Shown here: positions 8,763 through 17,905 of the stretch, piece by piece
How the letters are laid out: each line of letters starts with the position of its first letter
Numbering within the stretch: the stretch's first letter is position 1
Assembly (NCBI RefSeq): GCF_014230315.1
Contig: NZ_JACLAW010000007.1
Location: 124,001 to 188,000, forward strand
Length of the DNA stretch: 64,000 bases
Reading direction: 5' to 3'
Origin: Novosphingobium flavum
GTDB taxonomy: Bacteria > Pseudomonadota > Alphaproteobacteria > Sphingomonadales > Sphingomonadaceae
Notes under the pieces: generated by a model
The model's database searches: none
Told to the model about the DNA's origin: nothing
The model's input: the letters and a program-made list of their open reading frames with translations, nothing else
Position numbers and translations under genes: made by a program

Positions 8763-9774
8763 AGTCGTCCTCGCTCTGCCCGAACTGGATAGTGCCTTCG
8801 GCGGCGAGGCGGCGGGCGGCGGCGACGATCGCCTTCTGGGCGCTGAGCACGTCGGCCATCTTGAGGCGGCCGCGCCCGGCGATCTCGTCCTTGATCCCGT
8901 CGGCCGCGCGGCTCGACATGGCGCGGAAGAAGCATTCGCGGTTTTCTTCCGGCGTGCCCTTGAGCGCGTCGATCAGGGTTTCGCTTTCGACCTCGCGCAG
9001 CAGGGCGCCCATGGCCTGGGCATCGAGCGCGAAGAGGTGCTCGAACTTGAACATCTCGGCCTCGATCTCCCGCGCGAGCTGTCTGTCGAGCTTGGTGATC
9101 TCGGGCATGACCCGCTTTTCGACCGCCTTGCCCGCGCCGTTGATGATCTCGGCGGCTTCCTTGGGGCCGCCCATCTGGAGCGGGGCGGCGCCGTGGAATT
9201 CGCGGATGCGGCGGCCGAGCAGCTCGTCGAGCATGGACAGCGCCTCGGGCGCGACGGGGCCGAGGGTGGCGATGCGGTGGACGACCTGGGGCTGCTTGTC
9301 GGCAGGCAGGGCATGGAGCACTTCGGCGGCGGTTTCGGGATCGAGCTGGACGAGGAGGACCGCGATCGCCTGGGGATGCTCCTCGCGGATCATCGGGGCG
9401 AGGACCTCGGGATTGAGCCAGCGGGCGAGTTCGAGCGGGCTGGGCGGCTTGTGATCGGCGGGGAGGATGCGGGCCATCAGGTTGTCGGCCTTCACCCCGC
9501 CGACGGCGCGGGTCATCAGGCTGCGGACCTGGCCGAGGCGGTCATGCGCCTTGAGACCGAGGCGCTCGGTCTTTTCGACGAAGGCGGCGATGGCCTGGGC
9601 GATGACCTCGGGGCCGATTTCGCCGAGCGCGCACATCTTTTCGCCGAGCAGGCGCAGTTCGGCCGGTTCGAGACGCGAGAGGATGCCGGCGGCCTGCTCT
9701 TCATCCAGCAGCATGACCATGACGGCGGCGCGTTCGGAATCGGAGAGGTTGGGGGCATTGGCAAGATCGGTCAC
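8755..9774 (-). CDS. fliG: FliG, flagellar motor switch protein
   Basis: Rotor protein of 339 residues that transmits torque from the stators. The C-terminal torque helix is recognisable in FRAMSSRAADGIKDEIAGRG, equivalent to the charged RAAxxLxEDLE region of other FliG proteins, here with Asp-Glu in place of the usual Glu-Asp-Asp run. Start is GTG 9774, overlapping the fliF stop as GTGA. The N-terminal FliF-binding and middle FliM-binding domains have the usual lengths. Confidence 0.96.
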   Translation of the reverse strand: MTDLANAPNLSDSERAAVMVMLLDEEQAAGILSRLEPAELRLLGEKMCALGEIGPEVIAQAIAAFVEKTERLGLKAHDRLGQVRSLMTRAVGGVKADNLMARILPADHKPPSPLELARWLNPEVLAPMIREEHPQAIAVLLVQLDPETAAEVLHALPADKQPQVVHRIATLGPVAPEALSMLDELLGRRIREFHGAAPLQMGGPKEAAEIINGAGKAVEKRVMPEITKLDRQLAREIEAEMFKFEHLFALDAQAMGALLREVESETLIDALKGTPEENRECFFRAMSSRAADGIKDEIAGRGRLKMADVLSAQKAIVAAARRLAAEGTIQFGQSEDDYV

Positions 9775-11429
9775 GCGGCGGGCTCCGGGCTGGACTGGCC
9801 GAGCATCTCGCGCAGGGCGAGGACGGCATCGTCGGGCTGCTGGGCGGCGATGCGCTGGGCGAGGCTGATCTGCTGGCCGAGCAGGGCGGCGTCGATCGGC
9901 GCGGCGCGGGGGCGATGCGGGAGGGCGGCGTGGTGTTCGCCGTGGTCCTCGTAGGCGGGCTCATCCTCGCCTTCGTCGAGGGCGAGGGGGGCCGGTTCGC
10001 GCTTCAGCGCCTTGATCAGCGGGCGCACGCCGAGGAGCAGGACGAGCAGGACGCCGAGCAGGGCCGCGCCGATGCGGGCAAGGCTGAGGAACCAGGCCTG
10101 CTGCCAGATCGGCAGGGCCTCGACCGGCGGGGCCTCGAACTGGCGCAGGACCACGGCGACCTGATCGCCGCGCGCCGGATCGGCGCCGACGGCGGCGCTG
10201 ACGAGCTGCTTGAGCTGCTCGACGTCGGCCGCCTTGGCCTTCTTGAGCGCCTCGGACGAGAGGGCGACGGCGACCGAGAGGCGCCGGATCTTGCCGGGCG
10301 CGCCGTTGGAGACGGCAACCTCGCGGCCGAGTTCGTAAGTGCGGCTGGCGCTTGATTCGCCGTTGCTCTGGCTCGAGGGCGCGGCGGCGACCTGGGCGCC
10401 TTGCGGCGGGCCGGGGCTGGCCGTGGCCTGCGGGGTGGGGGTGTTGGAGGTGACGCCGGGCACGCCTTGCGCGGGCATCGAGGAGGTGCCGGCGGACTGC
10501 GACTGCTGCTGGGTCTCGGTGCGCAGGACGCCCTGCTTGTCATAGGATTCGCGCGCGGAGGTGACCTGATCCATGTCGAGATCGACCTGGACCTCGCTGG
10601 AGAAGTTGCCCGCGCCGACCATCGGGGTCAGCAGCTGGTCGAGCTGGGTGCGCAGCTTTTCCTCCATGCGGCCTTGCAGTTCGAGCCGTTCGGAGGAACC
10701 CGAGGCGCGCTCGGTTAGGAGGCGGCCGTGCTGGTCGACCACGCGGACCGCATCGGGGCTGAGGCCGGGGATCGAACCGGCAACGAGGTTGACGATGGCC
10801 GCCACCTGCCCGTCGGACAATTGCCGCCCGCGCGCGAGGCGGACCATGACCGAGGCAGAAGGGGCCACGTTGTCGCGCACGAAGACCGACTTTTCCGCCT
10901 CGGCGAGATGGACGCGGACGGCCTCGACCCCGTCGATCTCCATGATCGACAGGGTGAGATCGTGTTCGCGCGCGGCGCGCAGGCGGTCTCCCTCCACGGC
11001 GCGGCTGGCGCCGAGCGGGAGGTTCTGGATGGATGAAGCATTGTCGTCGGGCGCGGCCAGTGCGCCGTCCGAGGCGACCAGCATCTTGGCCTTGTAGAGA
11101 TCGTCCTCGCCCACGGAGAGGGCCCCGGTGGCATTGTCGATCCGGTAGGCGATGCCCGCCTTGTCGAGGCTGGCGGCGACCTTGGCGCGCTCACCATCGT
11201 CAAGCTCGGAATAGAGGGTGCGCTGCGGCTGGGGGGCGAGGGTGGCCCAAGCCAGCGCCGCCATGCCGAGCCCGGCCACGCCGGCAAACACCGGAAGGGT
11301 CCGGCGCACGGCCGGCTGGCGGGCGAAAGCGCCGATCCGGGTGAGGGCCGGGCCGCCTGCCGGGTCGGTCAGGGGCGCGAGGAGCGAGGGGGCGGGGGCC
11401 GCATTACCGGCCGGAACAAGCTCAGCCAT
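9771..11429 (-). CDS. fliF: FliF, flagellar MS-ring protein
   Basis: The 552-residue MS-ring subunit has two membrane helices, near residues 42-65 and about 450-470, flanking a periplasmic region with the YscJ/FliF domain (TLYSELDDGERAKVAASLDK and VRVHLAEAEKSVFVRD). The extreme C-terminus, which binds FliG, ends in ALREMLGQSSPEPAA. The ring nucleates basal-body assembly and houses the export gate. It sits immediately after fliE with 3 nt between. Confidence 0.96.
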   Translation of the reverse strand: MAELVPAGNAAPAPSLLAPLTDPAGGPALTRIGAFARQPAVRRTLPVFAGVAGLGMAALAWATLAPQPQRTLYSELDDGERAKVAASLDKAGIAYRIDNATGALSVGEDDLYKAKMLVASDGALAAPDDNASSIQNLPLGASRAVEGDRLRAAREHDLTLSIMEIDGVEAVRVHLAEAEKSVFVRDNVAPSASVMVRLARGRQLSDGQVAAIVNLVAGSIPGLSPDAVRVVDQHGRLLTERASGSSERLELQGRMEEKLRTQLDQLLTPMVGAGNFSSEVQVDLDMDQVTSARESYDKQGVLRTETQQQSQSAGTSSMPAQGVPGVTSNTPTPQATASPGPPQGAQVAAAPSSQSNGESSASRTYELGREVAVSNGAPGKIRRLSVAVALSSEALKKAKAADVEQLKQLVSAAVGADPARGDQVAVVLRQFEAPPVEALPIWQQAWFLSLARIGAALLGVLLVLLLGVRPLIKALKREPAPLALDEGEDEPAYEDHGEHHAALPHRPRAAPIDAALLGQQISLAQRIAAQQPDDAVLALREMLGQSSPEPAA

Positions 11430-11432
11430 CTA

Positions 11433-11816
11433 TCACACTCCCATCCGCATGATGTCCTGGTAGGCGGACAGCAGCCGGTTGCGCACTTGCAGGGTCGCCT
11501 CGAAGGCGACGCCCGCTTCCTGGCGGGCCAGCATGACCTTGGCGATGTCGGTCACCTCGCCGCGTTCGTAGCCGGCCGAGAGATCCTCGGCCTTCTGCTG
11601 GGTGGCCGAGACGCCATCGAGCGCCGACTTGAGCGCGCCGGCGAAGCCTTCGCCCTGCTGGGTGCCGGCCGTTTCGGTCGCGGCTCCGGCAGCGCCGGTC
11701 GCCTTGGCGTCCTTGACCTGCTGAAGCAGGTTGGTGCGATCGATGATCTGCTGGCGCATGGCGAGGATCTGCTGGATCCCCCCCGCGCCTCCGCCGATTC
11801 CCCCGACGCCGCTCAT
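11433..11816 (-). CDS. fliE: FliE, flagellar hook-basal body adaptor protein
   Basis: The 127-residue rod adaptor joins the MS ring to the proximal rod. The C-terminal helix with DIAKVMLARQEAGVAFEATL and VRNRLLSAYQDIMRM is the FliE signature. The N-terminal third is Gly/Ala-rich. ATG 11816 overlaps the stop of the upstream regulator as ATGA, so the structural operon is probably co-transcribed with its regulator. Confidence 0.95.
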   Translation of the reverse strand: MSGVGGIGGGAGGIQQILAMRQQIIDRTNLLQQVKDAKATGAAGAATETAGTQQGEGFAGALKSALDGVSATQQKAEDLSAGYERGEVTDIAKVMLARQEAGVAFEATLQVRNRLLSAYQDIMRMGV

Positions 11817-13138
11817 CGCCGGGCGCCTGCCGCGAGCACTTCAAGCCCGGCGTCGCGCAGCGAGGCGAGGCGGTAGCGCAGGGTGCGTTCGGAGATGCCG
11901 AGCTTGCGCGCGGCGGCGAGGCGATTGCCGCCGCATTCGGAGAGGACCTGCATGATCGCGCGGGCCTCGTGGATCTGGACGATGTTGGAGAGCGTGCGCC
12001 CGCCTGCCGCCGGAGCGGCAAAGGACTGGTCTGGCATGGCGCCGCCGATCGCTGCCTGCCCGCTTTCGCTGCGAACCAGCCGGGCCGGCATGTCGAAATG
12101 GATGTGGTGCGGCTGGATCTCTTCGGCGTTGCCGGCCAGCAGCAGCGCGCGGCGGACGACGTTTTCGAGTTCGCGCACGTTGCCCGGCCAGCCGTGGCTC
12201 TTCAGCATGGCCAGCGCCGCGTCGGAAATCCACGGCAGGACGGCGCCCGGGGCGGTGTGGCGCAGGACCAGCGCGAAAGCGAGCGGGGCAATGTCGTCAG
12301 CGCGTTCGCGCAAGGGGCGCAGCGAGAGCGGGAAGACGTTGAGGCGGTAGAACAGGTCGGCGCGGAAGCGGCCTTCCTGCACTTCGAGCGGGAGATCACG
12401 GTTGGCGCAGGCGATGATGCGGACATCGACCTTGACCGGCTGGGTGGCGCCGATCGGCACGACTTCGCCTTCCTGCAGGGCGCGCAGCAGCTTGGCCTGG
12501 AGGGCGAGCGGCATTTCGGCGATCTCGTCGAGCAACAGCGTGCCGCCGTCGGCCGCGCGGAAGAAGCCCTCGCTGGCTTCGGTCGCACCGGTGAAGGCGC
12601 CCTTGCGGTGGCCGAACAGCATGGCTTCGAGCATGGTTTCGGGCATGGCCGCGCAGTTGACCGCGACGAATGGCTTGTTCGCCCGGCTGCTCTTGGTGTG
12701 GATGAAGCGGCTGAGAACTTCCTTGCCGGTGCCGGTGGGCCCGTTGATCAGGACCGGGATGTCGCTGGCGGCGAGCCGTTCGGCGAGGGCGAGGACCGAG
12801 AGGCTTTCCGTGTCGGCCGCGATCGGCAGGCCAGCCGGGGTGGCGGCGGCGAGCAGGGCGGCAAGGCTCGCCTCGCTGGCGCCATCGGCATAGGCGAGGG
12901 CGAGGGCCGAGCCGCGGCGCATCAGCTGCGGACGCGCTCCGCGCAGCAGGGTGAGCGCGGTGCGGGCGTTGGCCTCGACCGAATCGGCGATGCGCACCGG
13001 GGCGCCATCGGCGCCGGTCACGCCCAGCGCGGCGAAGATTCCGGCAGCACGCTGCACCAGCGGCGCATGGGCCGTTGCCGTTTCCTGGCTGAAATCGAGA
13101 GCGGACATTTCGACTGAACCCCCAGTGGAATTAACCAT
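11813..13138 (-). CDS. flbD: FlbD-like sigma-54-dependent flagellar transcriptional activator
   Basis: AAA+ enhancer-binding protein of 441 residues that remodels sigma-54 RNA polymerase. Walker A is GPTGTGKE at 133-140, the sigma-54 contact loop GAFTGAT is intact at 180-186, and Walker B LLLDE is near 201-205. The C-terminus carries a Fis-type helix-turn-helix (NRLAAARKLGISERTLRYRL). The first ~100 residues are a divergent regulatory domain without an obvious phospho-acceptor pocket. An alternative ATG lies at 13108. It is divergent from flagellin and heads the fli operon, as FlbD/FleQ-type regulators often do. Confidence 0.88.
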   Translation of the reverse strand: MVNSTGGSVEMSALDFSQETATAHAPLVQRAAGIFAALGVTGADGAPVRIADSVEANARTALTLLRGARPQLMRRGSALALAYADGASEASLAALLAAATPAGLPIAADTESLSVLALAERLAASDIPVLINGPTGTGKEVLSRFIHTKSSRANKPFVAVNCAAMPETMLEAMLFGHRKGAFTGATEASEGFFRAADGGTLLLDEIAEMPLALQAKLLRALQEGEVVPIGATQPVKVDVRIIACANRDLPLEVQEGRFRADLFYRLNVFPLSLRPLRERADDIAPLAFALVLRHTAPGAVLPWISDAALAMLKSHGWPGNVRELENVVRRALLLAGNAEEIQPHHIHFDMPARLVRSESGQAAIGGAMPDQSFAAPAAGGRTLSNIVQIHEARAIMQVLSECGGNRLAAARKLGISERTLRYRLASLRDAGLEVLAAGARR

Positions 13139-13150
13139 CCAATGGGGCCT

Positions 13151-13283
13151 TTTTGCCGCGTGAACGTCAAACGCTTCGGAAATTTAAGTCCTTGTTTTTA
13201 CCCCTAAGTAGTTTGCCGGGGGTTTCGGCAGTTTCTTGCCGGTCGGTTTGCCGCCCCGGCTTAAACTTGCCGCCGGTTTGCCG
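13151..13283. promoter_or_regulatory. Cluster of TTGCCG repeats between flbD and flagellin
   Basis: Six copies of TTGCCG on the plus strand (CGGCAA on the minus) begin at 13153, 13213, 13236, 13248, 13267 and 13278. Two pairs are spaced 12 and 11 bp, about one helical turn. The cluster lies upstream of both divergent flagellar units. As I recall, the Caulobacter FlbD-binding ftr sites contain a CGGC...AA core, so these may be FlbD enhancer sites; that link is inference. Confidence 0.5.
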
Positions 13284-13288
13284 GTCTT

Positions 13289-13304
13289 TGGCTTGGCAGC
13301 TGCG
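13289..13304 (+). promoter_or_regulatory. Candidate sigma-54 promoter for flagellin
   Basis: TGGCTTGGCAGCTGCG places GG at 290-291 and GC at 302-303 of the 13-kb block with exactly 10 nt between, the spacing of -24/-12 promoters (consensus TGGCAC-N5-TTGCA). The match outside the GG/GC core is only moderate. It would start transcription near 13314, about 43 nt before the flagellin ATG. Confidence 0.4.
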
Positions 13305-13356
13305 CCGGATGGGCCGGCAGGCAGCCTGACTGACGGATCGTCCACGGGAGTAAACC

Positions 13357-14181
13357 ATGTCGGTAATCAACACGAACATCAGCGCCATCAAGGCCGCCAA
13401 TGCCTCCAACTCCGCCAACAAGGCCCTCGGCACCGCGATGGAGCGCCTGTCGACCGGCAAGCGCATCAACAGCGCCAAGGATGACGCGGCGGGCCTCGCC
13501 ATTTCCACCTCGATGACCTCGCAGATCAAGGGCATGAGCCAGGGCATCCGCAATGCCAACGACGGCATCTCGCTGGCCCAGACGGCTGAAGGCGCCGGCT
13601 CGGAAGTGACCAACATGCTGCAGCGGGTCCGCGAACTGGCGGTCCAGGCCAGCTCGGGCACTTACCAGGCCTCCGACCGCACCGCGATGCAGTCGGAAGT
13701 GACCAACCTGACCCAGCAGATCGGCGACGTGCTGGCCAACACCAAGTTCAACGGCAACAACCTGTTCAGCACCACGGCCGGCACCGACGCGACCTTCGAC
13801 ATCCAGACCGGCGCCAACAACGGCGATACCGTGACCCTGACCTCGACCGCGATCGACGGGACCAACATCTCGGCCACCGCGCTGGACGTGACGACCTCCG
13901 CACTGGCCTCGACCACGATCGACAACGTCGACCTGGCGCTCGCCGACGTCAACGCCAACCGCGCCTCGCTCGGCGCAGGCCAGAACCGCCTCGAATCAGC
14001 GGTGAACAACCTGACCAACAACGTGGCCAACCTGTCGGACGCCCGTTCGCGGATCGAGGACACCGACTATTCGGCCGAAACGACCCAGATGGCCAAGGCG
14101 CAGATCCTGTCGCAGGCCTCTTCGGCGATGATCGCCCAGGCCAACCAGAGCCAGCAGAACGTCCTTTCGCTGCTGCGCTAA
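13357..14181 (+). CDS. fliC: Flagellin
   Basis: Filament subunit of 274 residues, on the short side for flagellin. The N-terminal D0/D1 region ([10 protein letters not shown], then [20 protein letters not shown]) and the C-terminal D0/D1 region ([20 protein letters not shown], ending [11 protein letters not shown]) are both intact; the central variable domain is short and Thr/Asn-rich. A GGGAG ribosome-binding site (13346-13350) lies 6 nt before the ATG. The gene is monocistronic, with a terminator just downstream, and diverges from the flagellar operon. Confidence 0.97.
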   Translation: MSVINTNISAIKAANASNSANKALGTAMERLSTGKRINSAKDDAAGLAISTSMTSQIKGMSQGIRNANDGISLAQTAEGAGSEVTNMLQRVRELAVQASSGTYQASDRTAMQSEVTNLTQQIGDVLANTKFNGNNLFSTTAGTDATFDIQTGANNGDTVTLTSTAIDGTNISATALDVTTSALASTTIDNVDLALADVNANRASLGAGQNRLESAVNNLTNNVANLSDARSRIEDTDYSAETTQMAKAQILSQASSAMIAQANQSQQNVLSLLR

Positions 14182-14218
14182 GGCCCAAGAGCCGCCAACG
14201 CCCTTCCCGGGGTGTGCG

Positions 14219-14251
14219 CCCGGCGTTCCCGAAAGGGGGCGCCGGGTTTTT
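14219..14251 (+). terminator. Rho-independent terminator after flagellin
   Basis: Inverted repeat CCCGGCG (14219-14225) / CGCCGGG (14240-14246) is followed at once by five T residues (14247-14251), 37 nt after the flagellin stop. Confidence 0.8.
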
Positions 14252-14267
14252 GGCGTTCGGGGCGGCG

Positions 14268-15191
14268 CTATTTCGCCGGGGCGGGCTTGGTCAGGTAGCG
14301 GTACATGCCTTCGACGTTCATTTCGCGGAAGGTGCCGTAGTCGCGCCAGCCCTTGTACTGGTCGAGGGTGACTTCGCGCTTGATCGCATCGAGCGGTTCG
14401 CCCCTGGCGATGCCGGCGGCGACGGCGGCGCGCAGGTCGGCATAGTATTGGCCGAGCGCGTTGATGCTGTCCGGCCCGGCGACGTCACCGTGGCCGCCGA
14501 CGACATAGCGCGGCTTGAACGACAGGGCATGGGCGAGGTTGGCGGCGACGTCGTCGGGCGCGTAGTCGTCCAGCGTGCGATAGGGCAGGGTGTGGGGGGA
14601 GATCACGTCGACCGTGAAGAGGACCCGCTCGGCCGGGAACCAGGCATAGACGAGGTCTTTCGCATGGAGCGCGGGATTGGCGTGAAGTTCGACCGTGTGG
14701 CCGCCGAGGGTGATTCGCTCGACCTTCTGGGTCCAGGTCACGGTTGGCCAGGCGACATTGGCGTAGAACTTCGTGAAGCGGGCGCGGGCCTCGGGCTCGG
14801 CCGGGGGCTGGAGCGCGGCAAGGCTTTCGGCCCGGGCATAGACCGGGACCGGGCCGAACACGGCGGCGCCGGCGGTGTGGTCCCAGTCATGATGCGAATA
14901 GACCACGCTGGTGACCTTGAGGCCTTTGAAGCGGCGGGCAAGCTCGGCCTTGAGCCAGGCGGCGGCGGCCGGGTTCAGCGGGTCGATCACCACGGCGCCC
15001 TTGGCCGTGACCATGACGAGGCCGTAGTGCGCGTTGGAGCGGAAGCGCCAGACCGGGCCGGCGACCTGGGTAAGTTCGTAGACCGGCGCGGCGGGGGCGG
15101 TGGGCGGCGGAGCCGGCTGCGCGGCGGCCGGGGCGGCGAGGGCGAGCAGCGGCACCAGGGCGGCGCTCTTCCAGCGGGCGGGACGGTTCAT
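14268..15191 (-). CDS. Exported metallo-beta-lactamase-fold hydrolase
   Basis: The 307-residue protein has a signal peptide (SAALVPLLALAAPAAAQ) and an MBL fold. The metal motif reads HHDWDH at residues 100-105, that is H-x-D-x-D-H, where the family consensus is HxHxDH; a later GGHGD (about 247-251) supplies another typical metal histidine. Start chosen at ATG 15191, preceded by GGGGAGAA. The natural substrate is unknown; such periplasmic MBL proteins include lactonases and beta-lactamase-like enzymes, and sequence alone does not decide. It diverges from nagZ. Confidence 0.75.
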   Translation of the reverse strand: MNRPARWKSAALVPLLALAAPAAAQPAPPPTAPAAPVYELTQVAGPVWRFRSNAHYGLVMVTAKGAVVIDPLNPAAAAWLKAELARRFKGLKVTSVVYSHHDWDHTAGAAVFGPVPVYARAESLAALQPPAEPEARARFTKFYANVAWPTVTWTQKVERITLGGHTVELHANPALHAKDLVYAWFPAERVLFTVDVISPHTLPYRTLDDYAPDDVAANLAHALSFKPRYVVGGHGDVAGPDSINALGQYYADLRAAVAAGIARGEPLDAIKREVTLDQYKGWRDYGTFREMNVEGMYRYLTKPAPAK

Positions 15192-15384
15192 CCGGATATT
15201 CTCCCCTATCGTCTGACGCGCGGTGATAGCCGGGCCGGGGTACGGTGGGAACGCGGGGTGCGCGAAGGCAATGGCCCGGTGTGCAATGTGAATGCCCCGG
15301 CCTGAGGTTCGTTCGCCGCCTTTTCCCCACATCCGCCCGCGCCCCGCCTTGCCTTTGCCGGGCAATTCCGCGAAGCCCTTGCCC

Positions 15385-16407
15385 ATGGTTCCGGCGATTT
15401 TCGGCCTTTCCGGGCCGGTCCTTACTGACGACGAGCGCGCCTTCTTCAGGGACGCGGACCCGGCGGGCTATATCCTGTTCGGGCGCAACGTGGTCTCGCG
15501 CGAGCAGGTGCGGGCCCTGACCGACGATCTGCGCGCCATTCATGGCCGCGAGCACCTGCTGGTCTCGATCGACCAGGAAGGCGGTCGGGTGGCGCGGATG
15601 AAGCCGCCGGTCTGGGCGGCCTATCCCAATGGCGAGGTGTTCGACCGGCTCTACGACATTGCCCCGGCCTCGGCGATTGAGGCGGCGCGGTGCAATGCCG
15701 AGGCGCTGGGGCTGGACCTGGCCGAGGCGGGGGTGAGCGTCGATTGCTGGCCGCTGCTCGACGTGCGGCAGGTGGGCGCGCACGACGTGATCGGCGACCG
15801 GGCGCTGGGCACCGAGCCGATGCGGGTGGCGGCGCTGGGCCGGGCGATCCTCGACGGGCTGGCGCAGGCTGGCGTCGCGGGCGTGGTCAAGCACATGCCG
15901 GGGCACGGCCGGGCCATGGCCGACAGCCACAAGGAATTGCCGACGGTGACGGCGAGCGCCGAGGAACTGGAGAGCGACATCGCCCCGTTCCGCGCGCTGG
16001 CATCGGCGCCGATCGCGATGACCAGCCACATTCTCTATACGGCGTGGGACGCGGACCATCCGGCGACGCAATCGGACTTCGTGATCGGCGAGATCATTCG
16101 TAAGCGGATCGGCTTTTCCGGCCTGCTGCTGACCGACGACCTCGACATGGAGGCCTTGGCCGGGCCGGTGCCGGAGCGGGCGGCGCGCAGCCTTGCGGCG
16201 GGGTGCGATATCGCGCTCAACTGCTGGGCGCGGATGGACGACATGGTTGGGATCGCCAAGGCCTGCCCGGTGATGGGCGAGGCGGCTTCGGCGCGGCTGG
16301 AGGCGGCGCTGGCCGGGACCGGCGCGCTGGTGGCCGACCCACCGCGGCGGCTGGCACTGGCGGAAAAGCGCGATGCTTTGCTGGGCCTTGCGGGAGCTTC
16401 GGCCTGA
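15385..16407 (+). CDS. nagZ: NagZ, beta-N-acetylhexosaminidase (GH3)
   Basis: Cytoplasmic peptidoglycan-recycling enzyme that removes N-acetylglucosamine from anhydromuropeptides. The 340 residues contain the NagZ catalytic loop KHMPGHGRAMADSH (169-182), supplying the Asp-His dyad typical of NagZ, and the nucleophile in LLTDDLDMEAL (Asp about 251). ATG 15385 gives the usual N-terminus PAIFGLSGPVLTDDE. The stop overlaps scpA (TGATG), so it heads a nagZ-scpA-scpB unit, an arrangement common in alphaproteobacteria. Confidence 0.93.
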   Translation: MVPAIFGLSGPVLTDDERAFFRDADPAGYILFGRNVVSREQVRALTDDLRAIHGREHLLVSIDQEGGRVARMKPPVWAAYPNGEVFDRLYDIAPASAIEAARCNAEALGLDLAEAGVSVDCWPLLDVRQVGAHDVIGDRALGTEPMRVAALGRAILDGLAQAGVAGVVKHMPGHGRAMADSHKELPTVTASAEELESDIAPFRALASAPIAMTSHILYTAWDADHPATQSDFVIGEIIRKRIGFSGLLLTDDLDMEALAGPVPERAARSLAAGCDIALNCWARMDDMVGIAKACPVMGEAASARLEAALAGTGALVADPPRRLALAEKRDALLGLAGASA

Positions 16408-17204
16408 TGGACCTGTTCCCGCCCGGCGAGGCCCTGAGCGGGGACGAGGACTGGCAGGGACCGGGCGGCGGCTCCACGGGAGACGATGCGCTTTACCTCG
16501 AGCTTGACGGGTGGGAGGGGCCGCTCGACCTGCTGCTCGACCTTGCCCGGCGGCAGAAGGTGGACCTGCGCAAGATCTCGATCCTCGGGCTGGTCGACCA
16601 GTACCTCAATTATATCGAGCGGGCCGAGGCGCTGCGGCTGGAACTGGCGGCGGACTATCTCGTGATGGCGGCCTGGCTGGCCTATCTCAAATCGGCCCTG
16701 CTGCTGCCGCGCGAGGAGCAGGAGGACCCGAGCCCCGAGGAACTGGCATTGCGCCTGCAACTCAGGCTGCAGCGACTGGGCGCGATGCGCGAGGCGGCGG
16801 CGCGGCTGATGGGGCGCGACCGGCTGGGGCGCGACGTGTTCCCGCGCGGGGCGCCGGAGGGGCTGCGGGTCGACCGCAGGAATGCCTGGACCTGCGACTG
16901 GTTCGACCTGATCCAGGCCTATGGCCAGGTGAAGGCGCGCACGGCGCCGGTGGTACACATGGTGCGCGACCGGATGGTGATGACGCTGGATTCTGCGCTG
17001 GCGCGGGTCTCGTCGATGCTGGGCATCAATCTCGACTGGATGGAACTGCGCGATTTTCTGCCGCCGCATGCCGATCCCCGGCTCAAGCGTTCGGCGCTGG
17101 CTTCCAGCTTTGTCGCCGCGCTCGAACTGGCGCGGCTGGGCAAGGCCGAACTGGCGCAGGACGAGGTCTTCGGGCCGCTCAGGCTGCGCGGGGTGAAGGC
17201 GTGA
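16407..17204 (+). CDS. scpA: ScpA, segregation and condensation protein A (kleisin)
   Basis: Kleisin subunit linking SMC heads in chromosome condensation. The 265-residue product carries the ScpA signature LDGWEGPLDLLLDLARRQKV near residues 32-51, followed by DLRKISILGLVDQYLNYI, and a C-terminal winged-helix region. A 30-residue acidic extension precedes the core. Overlaps nagZ by one base and scpB by four (GTGA). Confidence 0.95.
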   Translation: MDLFPPGEALSGDEDWQGPGGGSTGDDALYLELDGWEGPLDLLLDLARRQKVDLRKISILGLVDQYLNYIERAEALRLELAADYLVMAAWLAYLKSALLLPREEQEDPSPEELALRLQLRLQRLGAMREAAARLMGRDRLGRDVFPRGAPEGLRVDRRNAWTCDWFDLIQAYGQVKARTAPVVHMVRDRMVMTLDSALARVSSMLGINLDWMELRDFLPPHADPRLKRSALASSFVAALELARLGKAELAQDEVFGPLRLRGVKA

Positions 17205-17836
17205 CCCCTCCAGACGATCTGGTCCGCGCGGTCGAGGCGACGCTGTTCGCCGCGACCGCGCCAATGAGCGCGGAGCAGATTTCGGCCCATCTCGGCGGGG
17301 CCGCGGTGGGCGAGGCCTTGCGCAGGCTGGCGGCGGACTATGCCGGGCGCGGGATCGAACTGGTCGAGCGGGGCAAGCGCTGGCATTTCCAGACCGCGCC
17401 CGACCTTGCCCACCTGTTGCGGCGCGAGCGCGAGGACGTGCGCCGCCTGTCGCGCGCGGCGACCGAAGTTTTGGCGATCGTCGCCTATCACGAGCCGGTC
17501 AGCCGGGCCGAGATCGAATCGATCCGGGGCGTGCAGACCGCCAAGGGCACGCTCGACGTGCTGCTGGAAGCGGGCTGGGTGCGGGTAGCCGGGCGGCGCG
17601 AGGTGCCGGGGCGCCCGGTGATCTATGCGACCACGCCGGAATTCCTCGCCCATTTCGGCCTTGCCTCGCGCCGGGACCTGCCGGGGATCGACGAATTGCG
17701 GGCCGCGGGCCTGCTCGACCCGGTCGATGATGCGCTGGCCGCGGCGATGGAAGGGGCGGGCGCGCAGGATCCGCCGGACGCGCCGGTGGACGAGCCGGGC
17801 GAGACTCGCAATACGCAGCAAAACGCCCTAGATTAA
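17201..17836 (+). CDS. scpB: ScpB, segregation and condensation protein B
   Basis: Partner of ScpA in the SMC complex, 211 residues with two winged-helix domains. The conserved segment EVLAIVAYHEPVSRAEIESI and RGVQTAKGTLDVLLEAGWV is diagnostic. It starts with GTG 17201 overlapping the scpA stop. The C-terminal ~35 residues are an acidic, probably disordered tail. The tat genes follow 69 nt later. Confidence 0.95.
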   Translation: MTPPDDLVRAVEATLFAATAPMSAEQISAHLGGAAVGEALRRLAADYAGRGIELVERGKRWHFQTAPDLAHLLRREREDVRRLSRAATEVLAIVAYHEPVSRAEIESIRGVQTAKGTLDVLLEAGWVRVAGRREVPGRPVIYATTPEFLAHFGLASRRDLPGIDELRAAGLLDPVDDALAAAMEGAGAQDPPDAPVDEPGETRNTQQNALD

Positions 17837-17905
17837 CAGGGCAACGGGGCTTATGGCCGGTGCCACGAGAGAGGCGCCACGAAGGCAATCGACGGAGTTA
17901 GAACA

